From: JAGTVG01 sp964389805
GTDB taxonomy: Bacteria; Bacteroidota; Bacteroidia; Cytophagales; Cyclobacteriaceae
Direction of reading: 5' to 3'
Assembly (NCBI GenBank): GCA_964389805.1
Contig: CAYMFU010000239.1
Location: 1 to 31,266, forward strand
Length of the DNA: 31,266 nt
A program made the position numbers and the translations under genes. The number at the start of each line of letters is the position of its first letter. The stretch's first letter is position 1. Of this stretch, positions 18,168 through 25,514 are shown in pieces. A model generated the notes under the pieces. The model saw nothing but the letters and a program-made list of their open reading frames with translations, ran no database searches and had not been told where the DNA came from.

Positions 18168-18204
18168 TTTTGTGTTATATTTAAAGGTTATTGGTTATTC
18201 TTTG
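18168..18204 (+). promoter_or_regulatory. Candidate Bacteroidota-type promoter of the polyketide operon
   Basis: TTTTG at 18168-18172 and TATTCTTTG at 18196-18204 resemble the -33 (TTTG) and -7 (TAnnTTTG) elements of Bacteroidota sigma-ABfr promoters. The -7 box has one extra base inside and the spacing is slightly long (23 bases). It would start transcription some 30-35 bases before the first ATG. Imperfect match, so tentative. Confidence 0.3.
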
Positions 18205-18245
18205 ACTGCGAAACCCATAACCATCTATACATCTATCTGTTGAAA

Positions 18246-19394
18246 ATGAGATTTACACCACTGATAAAAGTAAAATCCGATGTTATCATTGTTGGGGGAG
18301 GGCTTGCCGGATTGACCAGTGCTATTCATCTTGCTAAAAGCGGTATAAATATATTGCTTATTGAAAAAAATAAATATCCAACCCACAAGGTTTGTGGGGA
18401 ATATATTTCTAATGAGGTATTACCTTACTTTAAATTTCTGGGCATAGATCCATTTCAACTTGGAGCGAAAAGAATTAAAAATTTCGAACTCAGTCTTCCT
18501 AATAGTAAATCTATAAATTGTCAGTTGCCTTTAGGTGGATTTGGTATTAGTCGTTATGCAATCGACGCGGCTTTGGCTGAAAAAGCTAAAAGCAATGATG
18601 TTGAAATAATACAGGATAAAGTGACAGATATTCAATTTCTCGACGATGAATTTATTGTACTCACAAAAAATAATACTACTTATAAATCTAAAATTGTTAT
18701 TGGTGCATATGGGAAACGTTCTGAAGTTGATGTCAGGTTGAAAAGAAGATTTATCAATAAGAAATCACCATTCCTGGCAGTAAAGACACATGTATTAGGG
18801 GATTTCCCAGACGATCTGGTTGGATTACATAATTTTAAGGGGGGATATTGTGGCACTTCAAAAGTGGAGGATGATGCGATAAATTTATGTTATATAACAG
18901 ATTATAAAGCGTTTAAAAAATACAAAAATATAGATGAGTTTCAGCGGAAGGTGATTTTCAAGAACAAAAAGTTAAAATCGATATTTACTCATTCAAAATC
19001 TGTGTTCAAATCGCCCCTGAGCATAAGTCAAATTTCATTTTCTCCTAAAAAGCCCGTTGAAAAGCATATTTTAATGTGTGGCGATACGGCTGGATTGATT
19101 CATCCATTATGTGGAAATGGAATGAGTATGGCAATCCGGAGTGGACAAATGGTATCTCAACTGATCTTGAATTATCTAAATTCAGAAATTGGATCAAGAG
19201 CGATATTAGAGAGAGAGTATCAAAAAGCCTGGAAGAAAGCATTTAATAAACGCTTAAGAGTAGGACGGTTCATAGCTTCCATATTAAATAAGGACCGCGT
19301 GGCAGAAGTAATGATGGTGATTTTACAGTTATTTCCTGGTATTTTACCAATTATAATTAAATACACGCATGGAAAACCCATGCGAACACCATGA
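18246..19394 (+). CDS. FAD-dependent oxidoreductase (geranylgeranyl-reductase / hydroxylase type)
   Basis: A 382-residue flavoprotein of the p-hydroxybenzoate-hydroxylase superfamily. Residues 13-40 hold the FAD Rossmann motif VIIVGGGLAGLTSAIHLAKSG...LIE. HKVCGEYIS (47-55) is the signature of the geranylgeranyl-reductase/flavin-halogenase-like branch. MCGDTAGLIHPLCGNGMSMAIRSG (about 278-301) is the GD motif that binds the ribityl chain. ATG 18246 is preferred; an in-frame TTG six bases earlier is possible. It is the first gene of the operon, overlapping the methyltransferase by 4 bases (ATGA). Likely role is oxidation or hydroxylation of the polyketide ring, or double-bond reduction of an alkyl chain. 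SrsC of Streptomyces phenolic-lipid synthesis is a functional analogue, not a proven orthologue. Confidence 0.88.
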   Translation: MRFTPLIKVKSDVIIVGGGLAGLTSAIHLAKSGINILLIEKNKYPTHKVCGEYISNEVLPYFKFLGIDPFQLGAKRIKNFELSLPNSKSINCQLPLGGFGISRYAIDAALAEKAKSNDVEIIQDKVTDIQFLDDEFIVLTKNNTTYKSKIVIGAYGKRSEVDVRLKRRFINKKSPFLAVKTHVLGDFPDDLVGLHNFKGGYCGTSKVEDDAINLCYITDYKAFKKYKNIDEFQRKVIFKNKKLKSIFTHSKSVFKSPLSISQISFSPKKPVEKHILMCGDTAGLIHPLCGNGMSMAIRSGQMVSQLILNYLNSEIGSRAILEREYQKAWKKAFNKRLRVGRFIASILNKDRVAEVMMVILQLFPGILPIIIKYTHGKPMRTP

Positions 19395-20104
19395 GTTTAT
19401 TCGTGAATACAACATATAGATCCGAGAAGACAGAATTAATGGATGATTTCTCCAACAATGGAGTTTTACTGCGTGACACTTTGGATAAACTTGCTGGTAT
19501 TAATAAATGGTTAGGGGGAAATCGGGTAACTATAAACGGGTTAAGGAAATTAATAAATGGTCATCCTAAGGAAAGGACAATTAACGTTATTGACATAGGA
19601 TGCGGCGCTGGAGATTTAATAAGAGAAGTTGCTAATTATTTCTATAAAAATGGATATTCATTTAAGATAACAGGTATAGATGCCAATAAGGATGCAGTGG
19701 CATATGCAGATGAATTATCTAAAATGTATCCTGAAATAAGCTTTCGGCATTGTAATATATTTTCAGATGATTTTAAATCAATTAAATATGATATAGTTCT
19801 TTCTTCTTTATTTTTACATCATTTTAAAGATGAGCAGCTTATTGAATTTTTACACAAGATATTAAAAAAGGCATCTTTGGGTATAATAGTTAACGATCTG
19901 CATAGACACCCGATGGCATATTATTTATTCAGATTGTTAAGTTTGCTGATAAATAATAATATGGTAAAAGAGGATGGGTTGACTTCGATTCTGAAAGGTT
20001 TTAAACAACAGGATCTCGAAAGAATTTCAAAAGAAATAGGCGCGAAATATCAAATTAAATGGAAATGGGCTTTTCGCTATCAATGGATCATTCAAAATAA
20101 ATAA
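19391..20104 (+). CDS. Class I SAM-dependent methyltransferase
   Basis: A 237-residue cytoplasmic methyltransferase. Motif I is VIDIGCGAGDL (66-76), followed by ITGIDANKDAVAYA (acidic residue at the end of strand 2). YDIVLSSLFLHHFKDEQL (motif IV/post-motif, about 133-150) resembles UbiE/COQ5-like and polyketide O- or C-methyltransferases. LHRHPMAYYLFRLL after motif VI is typical of lipid-type substrates. It is translationally coupled both ways: ATGA overlap with the flavoprotein and its TAA directly followed by the ATG of the type III PKS. It probably methylates the resorcinol/pyrone product, as SrsB does in S. griseus. Confidence 0.9.
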   Translation: MSLFVNTTYRSEKTELMDDFSNNGVLLRDTLDKLAGINKWLGGNRVTINGLRKLINGHPKERTINVIDIGCGAGDLIREVANYFYKNGYSFKITGIDANKDAVAYADELSKMYPEISFRHCNIFSDDFKSIKYDIVLSSLFLHHFKDEQLIEFLHKILKKASLGIIVNDLHRHPMAYYLFRLLSLLINNNMVKEDGLTSILKGFKQQDLERISKEIGAKYQIKWKWAFRYQWIIQNK

Positions 20105-21157
20105 ATGAGCGTAAAAATTACATCAGTAGCTAAACAGTTGCCTAAATATACCCGATCCACCGAGGATATTTTACCCTATCTTGAAGCCTGGATCTCAGGC
20201 CAGAAAAAACGTTTTCAGCGAAAGGTAATTAAGATTTTTGAGAATGCAGGGGTAGACAGGCGATATTCAATTATGGATGCCGATGAAGTATTTTCAAATA
20301 CTTCATTTGAAGAGAAGAATGATATTTATTCAAAAGAAGTTATCAAATTGGCAGAAAAAGCCTTGCTTAAATCCCTTGAAAAAGTAAGATTGGAACCAAA
20401 TGAAATCGATTATATCATCACTGTAAGTTGTACCGGAATTATGATTCCTTCTTTAGATGCCTATCTCATCAATAGCCTGAAGATGAAACAAAATATCGTA
20501 CGTTTGCCTGTTACAGAAATGGGATGTGTGGCCGGGATTTCAGGGATGATTTATGCGCATAATTTTCTTAAGGCCAATCCTAATAAACGTGCAGCTGTGA
20601 TCGCTGTAGAATCTCCAACTGCCACTTTTCAGCAGGAGGATTATTCCATGGTTAATATTGTAAGTGCTGCTATATTTGGAGATGGTGCTGCCAGTGTGAT
20701 TTTATCTTCCTATGAAGATGAAAAAGGTCCAGCAATTATTGATGAAGAAATGTATCATTTTTATAATGCCGAACATATGATGGGTTTCAAACTTAGAAAT
20801 ACAGGTTTAGAAATGGTGCTGGATAAATCCGTACCCGAAACCATCTCGAAACATTTTCCACAAATCATTCATCCTTTTTTAAAGCGAAATAATATTACAA
20901 TTGATGATGTTGATCATTTAATATTTCATCCCGGCGGCAAAAAAATTATACAAACAGTGGAAGATTTATTTGGTTCTTTAGGTAAAAATATAAACGACAC
21001 CCGGGATGTCTTAAAAGAATATGGGAATATGTCTAGTGTAACGGTATTGTATGTTTTAGAAAGATTTATGGAAAGAAAATTGCTTAAGGGGGAAATAGGT
21101 TTAATGTTAAGCTTTGGCCCAGGTTTTACAGCACAAAGAATTTTACTAGAATGGTAA
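20105..21157 (+). CDS. Type III polyketide synthase (chalcone/stilbene synthase superfamily)
   Basis: A 350-residue thiolase-fold homodimeric enzyme. The catalytic triad is readable: Cys141 in VTEMGCVAGISG, His275 in LIFHPGGKK and Asn308 in EYGNMSSVTVLYVLE. CTGIMIPSLDAYL (109-121), IFGDGAASVIL (190-200) and the C-terminal GLMLSFGPGFTAQRILLEW (the GFGPG loop as SFGPG) confirm family and full length. It iteratively condenses malonyl-CoA units onto an acyl starter and cyclises the chain, typically to alkylresorcinols or alkylpyrones in bacteria. The dedicated acyl carrier protein, ketosynthase, dehydratase, reductase and PPTase genes downstream suggest the starter is delivered as acyl-ACP. It overlaps the reductase gene by 7 bases. 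Confidence 0.95.
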   Translation: MSVKITSVAKQLPKYTRSTEDILPYLEAWISGQKKRFQRKVIKIFENAGVDRRYSIMDADEVFSNTSFEEKNDIYSKEVIKLAEKALLKSLEKVRLEPNEIDYIITVSCTGIMIPSLDAYLINSLKMKQNIVRLPVTEMGCVAGISGMIYAHNFLKANPNKRAAVIAVESPTATFQQEDYSMVNIVSAAIFGDGAASVILSSYEDEKGPAIIDEEMYHFYNAEHMMGFKLRNTGLEMVLDKSVPETISKHFPQIIHPFLKRNNITIDDVDHLIFHPGGKKIIQTVEDLFGSLGKNINDTRDVLKEYGNMSSVTVLYVLERFMERKLLKGEIGLMLSFGPGFTAQRILLEW

Positions 21158-21948
21158 GAGAATTTCAAAATAAAGATGTTTGGGCAGTAATTATCGGTGG
21201 CTCAAGTGGATTGGGACTGGCAACGGCCAAAAAATTAGCTCAACATGGATGCAATATTTGTGTTATCCACCGGGATTCCAGAGTCCGTCAGGAAAGTATT
21301 GCATATGAGTTTGACAAAATTAAAAATGCAGGGGTGGAATTCTGGGCATACAATGCGGATGCTACCAATCCTGATAAAAGAAAAGAAATCACTGCGGAAT
21401 TGAAACAGAATCTGGGTAAAAAGGGACGTATAAGGGTATTGGTCCATAGCCTTGCAAAGGGCAATTTAAAACCAATGATCGATGAAGAAAAGCAAACGCT
21501 GAAAAACGATGATTTCAATTTAACAATTAATGCCATGGCCATCAGCTTGTATGATTGGGTGAAAGCACTTTTTGATGCTCAATTATTTTCGTATGATGGA
21601 AGGATTATCAGTTTTACCAGTGAAGGGAATACAAAAGTATGGAAAAACTATGCAGCGGTCTCTGCGGCCAAAGTGGCTCTTGAAGCAATTACAAGGAGTA
21701 TTGCGCTTGAGTTTTCACCTTACGGGATACGAGCAAATTGCATTCAGGCCGGCGTGACCGAAACATCTTCTTTTCAACTCATTCCCGGAAGTGATAAAAT
21801 TAAGGAACATACATTACGTAGGAATCCTTTTAAAAGGTTAACTACCCCGGAAGATGTGGCCAACGTAGTCTATTTATTAAGCAAAGATGAAGCTTCATGG
21901 ATAAATGGAAGTATAATTCAAGTAGATGGGGGAGAACATATGAGTTAA
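21151..21948 (+). CDS. FabL-like enoyl-ACP reductase (SDR family)
   Basis: A 265-residue short-chain dehydrogenase/reductase. The cofactor motif GGSSGLGLA (16-24) resembles FabL/SDR more than FabG's GASRGIG. The active site is Tyr167 and Lys174 separated by six residues (YAAVSAAK), the Y-x6-K spacing that separates FabI/FabL/InhA enoyl reductases from the Y-x3-K of ketoreductases. LVHSLAKG (97-104) matches the FabI-type 'VHS' strand, and the C-terminus INGSIIQVDGGEHMS is typical. Likely reduces a trans-2-enoyl chain on the operon's carrier protein. No separate ketoreductase is in the operon, so that step would come from primary FabG. It starts inside the PKS stop region (ATGGTAA). Confidence 0.88.
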   Translation: MVREFQNKDVWAVIIGGSSGLGLATAKKLAQHGCNICVIHRDSRVRQESIAYEFDKIKNAGVEFWAYNADATNPDKRKEITAELKQNLGKKGRIRVLVHSLAKGNLKPMIDEEKQTLKNDDFNLTINAMAISLYDWVKALFDAQLFSYDGRIISFTSEGNTKVWKNYAAVSAAKVALEAITRSIALEFSPYGIRANCIQAGVTETSSFQLIPGSDKIKEHTLRRNPFKRLTTPEDVANVVYLLSKDEASWINGSIIQVDGGEHMS

Positions 21949-21992
21949 GTGCATGATTCCATTTAGGGCATTAATCAAATATTACAGAAATA

Positions 21993-22442
21993 ATGACATC
22001 AAAAGACATCAAAGCTCTATTGCCATATCAAGCTCCTTTTCTGTTTGTCGATGACCTTACTGATATCTCGGATGAAAGTATAATTGGATATTATACCTAT
22101 AAAAAGGACGCATTTTATTATAAAGGCCATTTCAAAAATTACCCAATCACACCAGGCGTTATCCTCACGGAAACTATGGCGCAGATTGGATTAGTTTGCC
22201 TTGGAATTTATATGTTCAGGGATCATTTACGAGGCCCGAATCCTCCTCAAATCGCTTTAACTTCGAATCAAATCGATTTTTTCCTGCCTGTATTTCCAGG
22301 TGAACGTGTAAAAGTCGTTTCAGAAAAAGAATACTTCCGATTTAATAAACTAAAATGCCACGTAAATCTATATAATATGAATAATGAACTGGTTTGCAGG
22401 GGCACAATTTCAGGGATGGTCAAAACTACGAATAATGAATAG
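21993..22442 (+). CDS. FabZ/FabA-like 3-hydroxyacyl-ACP dehydratase
   Basis: A 149-residue single hot-dog protein. PYQAPFLFVDDL (11-22) corresponds to the FabZ HRYPFLLVDRV segment with His replaced by Tyr-Gln. YKGHFKNYPITPGVILTETMAQIG (43-66) holds the catalytic His46 and Glu60. The length is typical. It dehydrates 3-hydroxyacyl chains on the operon's carrier protein to enoyl chains for the reductase just upstream. It begins 44 bases after the reductase, the longest gap in the operon, and overlaps the ketosynthase gene by 8 bases. Confidence 0.9.
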   Translation: MTSKDIKALLPYQAPFLFVDDLTDISDESIIGYYTYKKDAFYYKGHFKNYPITPGVILTETMAQIGLVCLGIYMFRDHLRGPNPPQIALTSNQIDFFLPVFPGERVKVVSEKEYFRFNKLKCHVNLYNMNNELVCRGTISGMVKTTNNE

Positions 22443-23706
22443 GGTAGTTATTACAGGACTTGGAGTGGTCGCACCAAATGGGGTTGGCGTAGAATCATTT
22501 TCAAAGGCCATCAGGGAAGGGATTTCGGGCATTACATTTCATAAAACCCTGGAAGACCTGAATTTTTCGTGCTGCATAGGAGGTATTCCACAACTTTCAG
22601 AAAATTTACAAACCAAATATCTTACACCTTTACAATTGCGTGGGTTTAACAGTTCGGGCATAATGTATGGGTGTATTGCAGGTATAGACGCTTGGAAGGA
22701 TGCAGGGCTTTCTGTGAATGTGGAAAGTGAATTGGATTTTGATAGTGGAACCATATTTGGAACCGGCACCTCTGGAATTGAAAAGCTCAGGGAGTCCATT
22801 TATAAAGTGGACGACAAACAAGTGCGACGTTTAGGCAGTACTGTAGTTGCACAAACTATGGCTAGTGGGATAAGTGCTTATTTAGGTGGATTACTGGGGC
22901 TGGGAAATCAAGTAACAACAAATTCTTCAGCTTGTTCTACTGGAACGGAAGCCATATTAATGGGATTAGATCGAATCAGGTATGGAAAATCGAAGCGCAT
23001 GCTGGTAGGCAGCTGCGTTGATGAAGGGCCCTACATATGGGGGGGATTTGATGCCATGAAAGTAATGACTTATAAACATAATGAGACTCCTGAGAAGGGA
23101 TCAAGACCCATGAGTGCATCCGCTTCCGGTTTTGTGCCTGGAAGTGGGGCAGGAGCACTGGTGCTGGAATCATTAGACAGCGCCCTGGAGAGAGATGCCA
23201 CTATATACGCTGAGGTTTTGGGGGGGGCGATAAACTCTGGCGGACAACGAAATGGAGGCACAATGACGGCTCCCAACTCAGAAGCAGTACAGCAATGCAT
23301 TAAAAGTGCTATGAAGGACGCCGGGATAGATGCAAACAATATAGATACGATAAATGGTCACCTAACAGCCACATCAAAGGATGCAGTGGAAATCGAGAAT
23401 TGGACAAAAGCCTTAAATAGAAAAGGGAAGGATTTTCCATTCATAAATTCATTAAAATCTATGGTTGGACATTGTCTGTCAGCTTCCGGATCGGTTGAAA
23501 GTGTAGCAACGGTCCTTCAACTGAAGAATCAATTTATATTTCCTAATTTGAATTGTGAAGATCTGCATCCACGAATTCAGGAGTTGATTAATATGGAAAA
23601 GATTCCAACAAAATGCCAGATCAAACCGTTACACATTGCAATGAAAGCAAGTTTTGGATTTGGAGATGTAAATGCATGCATTGTTTTTAAAACCTTTACT
23701 GAATAA
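22435..23706 (+). CDS. Beta-ketoacyl-ACP synthase, FabF-like
   Basis: A 423-residue condensing enzyme from ATG 22435 (MNRVVITGLGVVAPNG); an earlier in-frame ATG at 22384 adds 17 residues that do not fit the family. Catalytic triad: Cys167 in TNSSACSTGT, His309 in INGHLTATSKD and His346 in KSMVGHCLSASG (with Lys341). The usual N-A/G-H-x-T-x-T signature reads NGHLTAT, and the following GD is KD. GFVPGSGAGALVLE (232-245) is standard. It has no chain-length-factor partner, so it behaves as a homodimeric FabF-type or a type II PKS-like ketosynthase. It probably elongates the starter on the adjacent ACP. The ACP follows 9 bases after its stop codon. Confidence 0.92.
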   Translation: MNRVVITGLGVVAPNGVGVESFSKAIREGISGITFHKTLEDLNFSCCIGGIPQLSENLQTKYLTPLQLRGFNSSGIMYGCIAGIDAWKDAGLSVNVESELDFDSGTIFGTGTSGIEKLRESIYKVDDKQVRRLGSTVVAQTMASGISAYLGGLLGLGNQVTTNSSACSTGTEAILMGLDRIRYGKSKRMLVGSCVDEGPYIWGGFDAMKVMTYKHNETPEKGSRPMSASASGFVPGSGAGALVLESLDSALERDATIYAEVLGGAINSGGQRNGGTMTAPNSEAVQQCIKSAMKDAGIDANNIDTINGHLTATSKDAVEIENWTKALNRKGKDFPFINSLKSMVGHCLSASGSVESVATVLQLKNQFIFPNLNCEDLHPRIQELINMEKIPTKCQIKPLHIAMKASFGFGDVNACIVFKTFTE

Positions 23707-23715
23707 AAATTGAAC

Positions 23716-23970
23716 ATGAAACATGATGAATTAATCACGAAATTAAAAAGAATAATCCTCCCATATATCCAGGATGAGAAGGCTTTTCAAGAGCTTTCTA
23801 TGGAAACTGATTTCATAAGAGATTTGAAAATTAATTCTGCAAACCTGGTGGATATCGTATTAGACGTTGAAGACGAATTTAACATTAAAATTGAAAATGA
23901 TGATATGGAAGAAATGATCTCTGTTGAGGGTGCTATGGGTATAATAAGGACCAGGCTAAAGGGAAAATGA
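23716..23970 (+). CDS. Dedicated acyl carrier protein
   Basis: An 84-residue four-helix ACP from ATG 23716 (an in-frame TTG at 23710 is possible). The phosphopantetheine serine is Ser41 in DLKINSANLVDIVLDVE. The near-universal DSL motif is replaced by NSA, while the recognition helix (LVDIVLDVEDEFNIKI) is intact and acidic. This divergence suggests specialisation for the operon's own ketosynthase, PKS and PPTase. It is directly coupled to the PPTase (ATGA overlap). Confidence 0.92.
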   Translation: MKHDELITKLKRIILPYIQDEKAFQELSMETDFIRDLKINSANLVDIVLDVEDEFNIKIENDDMEEMISVEGAMGIIRTRLKGK

Positions 23971-24545
23971 TTGGGAATGACATTGTTGATCTTAAATTAG
24001 CATCATCTTCTCCGAATTGGAGAAGAAAACGGTTTATAGATAAAGTTTTCTCTGTTGAGGAGCAGAAAATAATATCACATTCATCAGATTCCTTTCGAAC
24101 CATCTGGTTGCTTTGGAGTATGAAGGAAAGCGCCTATAAAATCTATGTTCGCCAACATTCTAAGAAATTTTTTGCGCCAGCAATGGTAAAATGTAACTTA
24201 CTTACTTCTAATGATGGAATTGTTGAAATATTCCATGAAACGTATAAAACAAATACTACAATTGATAAAAATTATATCTACACAATAGCCTTCAATGATT
24301 TTTCTGAAAACATTATAAGCAACTGTTTTGAATTGGAAAATGCAACATATTCAAATCAGCATTACACAAGTTATCAAAATCTTTTGTATGCTATTGCAGA
24401 ACTGGAAAATGTAACTGCCACATCTTTAGTGATCAAGAAAGATGAATTCGGTACACCGATTCTTTATCGTAACAACCATGCCCAAAACATCCCATTATCT
24501 ATTACGCATCATGGGCACTATGGAGGCTATGCTATTTTGAAATAG
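23967..24545 (+). CDS. 4'-phosphopantetheinyl transferase
   Basis: A 192-residue PPTase that transfers phosphopantetheine from CoA to the carrier protein serine. MIGNDIVDLK at the N-terminus holds the Mg-binding GND..D motif (Asp5, Asp8) of AcpS/Sfp enzymes, and LLWSMKESAYKIY (48-60) is the W-x-x-K-E-S/A-x-x-K signature with Glu54 and Lys58. It matches a stand-alone, pathway-specific PPTase, longer than AcpS and shorter than Sfp. It ends the operon. Its TAG stop lies inside the 13-mer (24540-24552) that is repeated at 16892, the left boundary of the duplicated block. No intrinsic terminator is visible after it. Confidence 0.92.
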   Translation: MIGNDIVDLKLASSSPNWRRKRFIDKVFSVEEQKIISHSSDSFRTIWLLWSMKESAYKIYVRQHSKKFFAPAMVKCNLLTSNDGIVEIFHETYKTNTTIDKNYIYTIAFNDFSENIISNCFELENATYSNQHYTSYQNLLYAIAELENVTATSLVIKKDEFGTPILYRNNHAQNIPLSITHHGHYGGYAILK

Positions 24546-24622
24546 AATTGAACATTGAGGCTTTCATAGTATCACTGAAAATTTACATGTCGATATCCAG
24601 CCAAAATTGCAAATAAGCTGAA

Positions 24623-25247
24623 TTACATAACTACAAATCCGTTGAGAAGTTCTTCGCAATTGTTTACATAATTATCTAACAGATTCTGGGAAGTGTATGT
24701 TACAAATTGAATTGTTCCATTTGAGTTTGAAAAATAGTATCCGTAATAGGAGAACTTAATTCCTTGAGTTGTCCCATCCATTTGTGTCAATAATACTTTA
24801 GCTCCATTCACTGTCCTGTATTCTTCCTTGACAATCTTCAGATCAGGCGCCACATCCCTTCCATTTTTTATAGCAATATCCTTTAAAGTTTCCAGTGGGA
24901 CTTCTACTTTCTCGGTAATGATCATACCATATAAATCACCATCCCGTAATTGGAGTTCATATTCAGCGTCTCCATTATTCGCCGCTTTTTTGAATGACCA
25001 TTTTTTAGGGTCCAGCCAGAATCCCAGATTGACTCTCGAACTTTTCAATAGGAAGGAGGCATTTTTTGATTTTTCAAAGGCTTCATTATTTACAGGGATT
25101 TCTTTAAATTCAGATTCTGAATCCAGGTAACTCCAGGTCCCATCTGCGAAAAGGACAACTTCTTCTCCTGTTTCGGTAACTGTTTTTTCTTGGTCAAAAA
25201 GTACTGAAAAAACAAAAAAAAATCAGCGATAACCATGATTTTTTCAT
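24623..25247 (-). pseudogene. Frameshifted copy of the small secreted protein
   Basis: Paralogue of the 208-residue protein at 16975-17601. From ATG 25245-25247 the reading is MKKSWLSLIFFCFFSTF then TGA. A run of nine T (minus strand; 25214-25222 on the plus strand) sits in the signal-peptide codons. With eight T the frame gives MKKSWLSLIFFVFSVLFDQ followed by EKTVTETGEEVVLFADGTWSYLD, matching the paralogue to the end (stop 24623-24625). The rest of the frame is undamaged and mostly conservative or synonymous relative to the left copy. The lesion could be true inactivation, slippage-based on/off switching, or a homopolymer sequencing error. An internal TTG could start a frame at 25048, but that would lack the signal peptide. 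Confidence 0.8.
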
Positions 25248-25376
25248 AGTACAAAGGTCTTATGTTGAACATTCACGATGAATCAATTCATTTTCTGTTA
25301 ATTTTTGAATCATTCCTTGTGTTTGTGTTAATTCTCTTTTTAACTTAAAAATAACTCGAAATAAAAGCGAAAATTC

Positions 25377-25507
25377 TCAATGGGTATGGGTCCTATTTTC
25401 CTGGAATACCTTCCAATCGTTTTCAAATTTTTTAAAACAAGTGTCCAGCAACTATTATGTGGAGTTTCCTGATCGTCCAAGGTTTGCTTGCCCAATTTAA
25501 AAAAGCT
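25377..25507 (-). pseudogene. Remnant of the NTF2-like gene next to the sigma-factor gene
   Basis: The C-terminal half of the gene at 17731-18036: DDQETPHNSCWTLVLKN aligns with DYQESPYNACWTFVFKK. It is followed by a missing base (GTTTT-AAAAAA against GTTTTCAAAAAA) that shifts the last roughly 20 codons; in the other frame they read KKFENDWKVFQENRTHTH and stop at 25377-25379. The N-terminal half is absent because homology ends within about 10 bases of the sigma-factor stop codon. Non-functional. Confidence 0.72.
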
Positions 25508-25514
25508 TGATTTC

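Larger units (their letters stand above)
24540..25507. repeat. Right copy of the ~0.97 kb direct duplication (decayed)
   Basis: Same orientation and order as 16892-17862. It begins with AAATAGAATTGAA overlapping the PPTase stop codon and runs through the frameshifted secreted-protein gene and the C-terminal part of an NTF2-like gene. It ends 8-10 bases from the stop codon of the sigma-factor gene (25515-25517). Offset between the copies is a constant 7,648 bases at the left end and shrinks by 1-3 bases at the indels noted in the two pseudogenes. Confidence 0.85.

Noticed and set aside
18246..24545. Flexirubin, aryl-polyene or dialkylresorcinol (DarA/DarB) cluster
   Set aside because: Those clusters depend on DarA/DarB-type or ketosynthase plus chain-length-factor pairs and several further reductases and acyltransferases; here the aromatic-ring-forming enzyme is a type III PKS and no DarA/DarB homologue is present.
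24623..25048. Shorter open frame inside the second secreted-protein copy as a functional gene
   Set aside because: It would start at an internal TTG, skip the signal peptide and the DGTW element, and cut a strand of the domain; homology to the left copy shows the gene begins at 25247.
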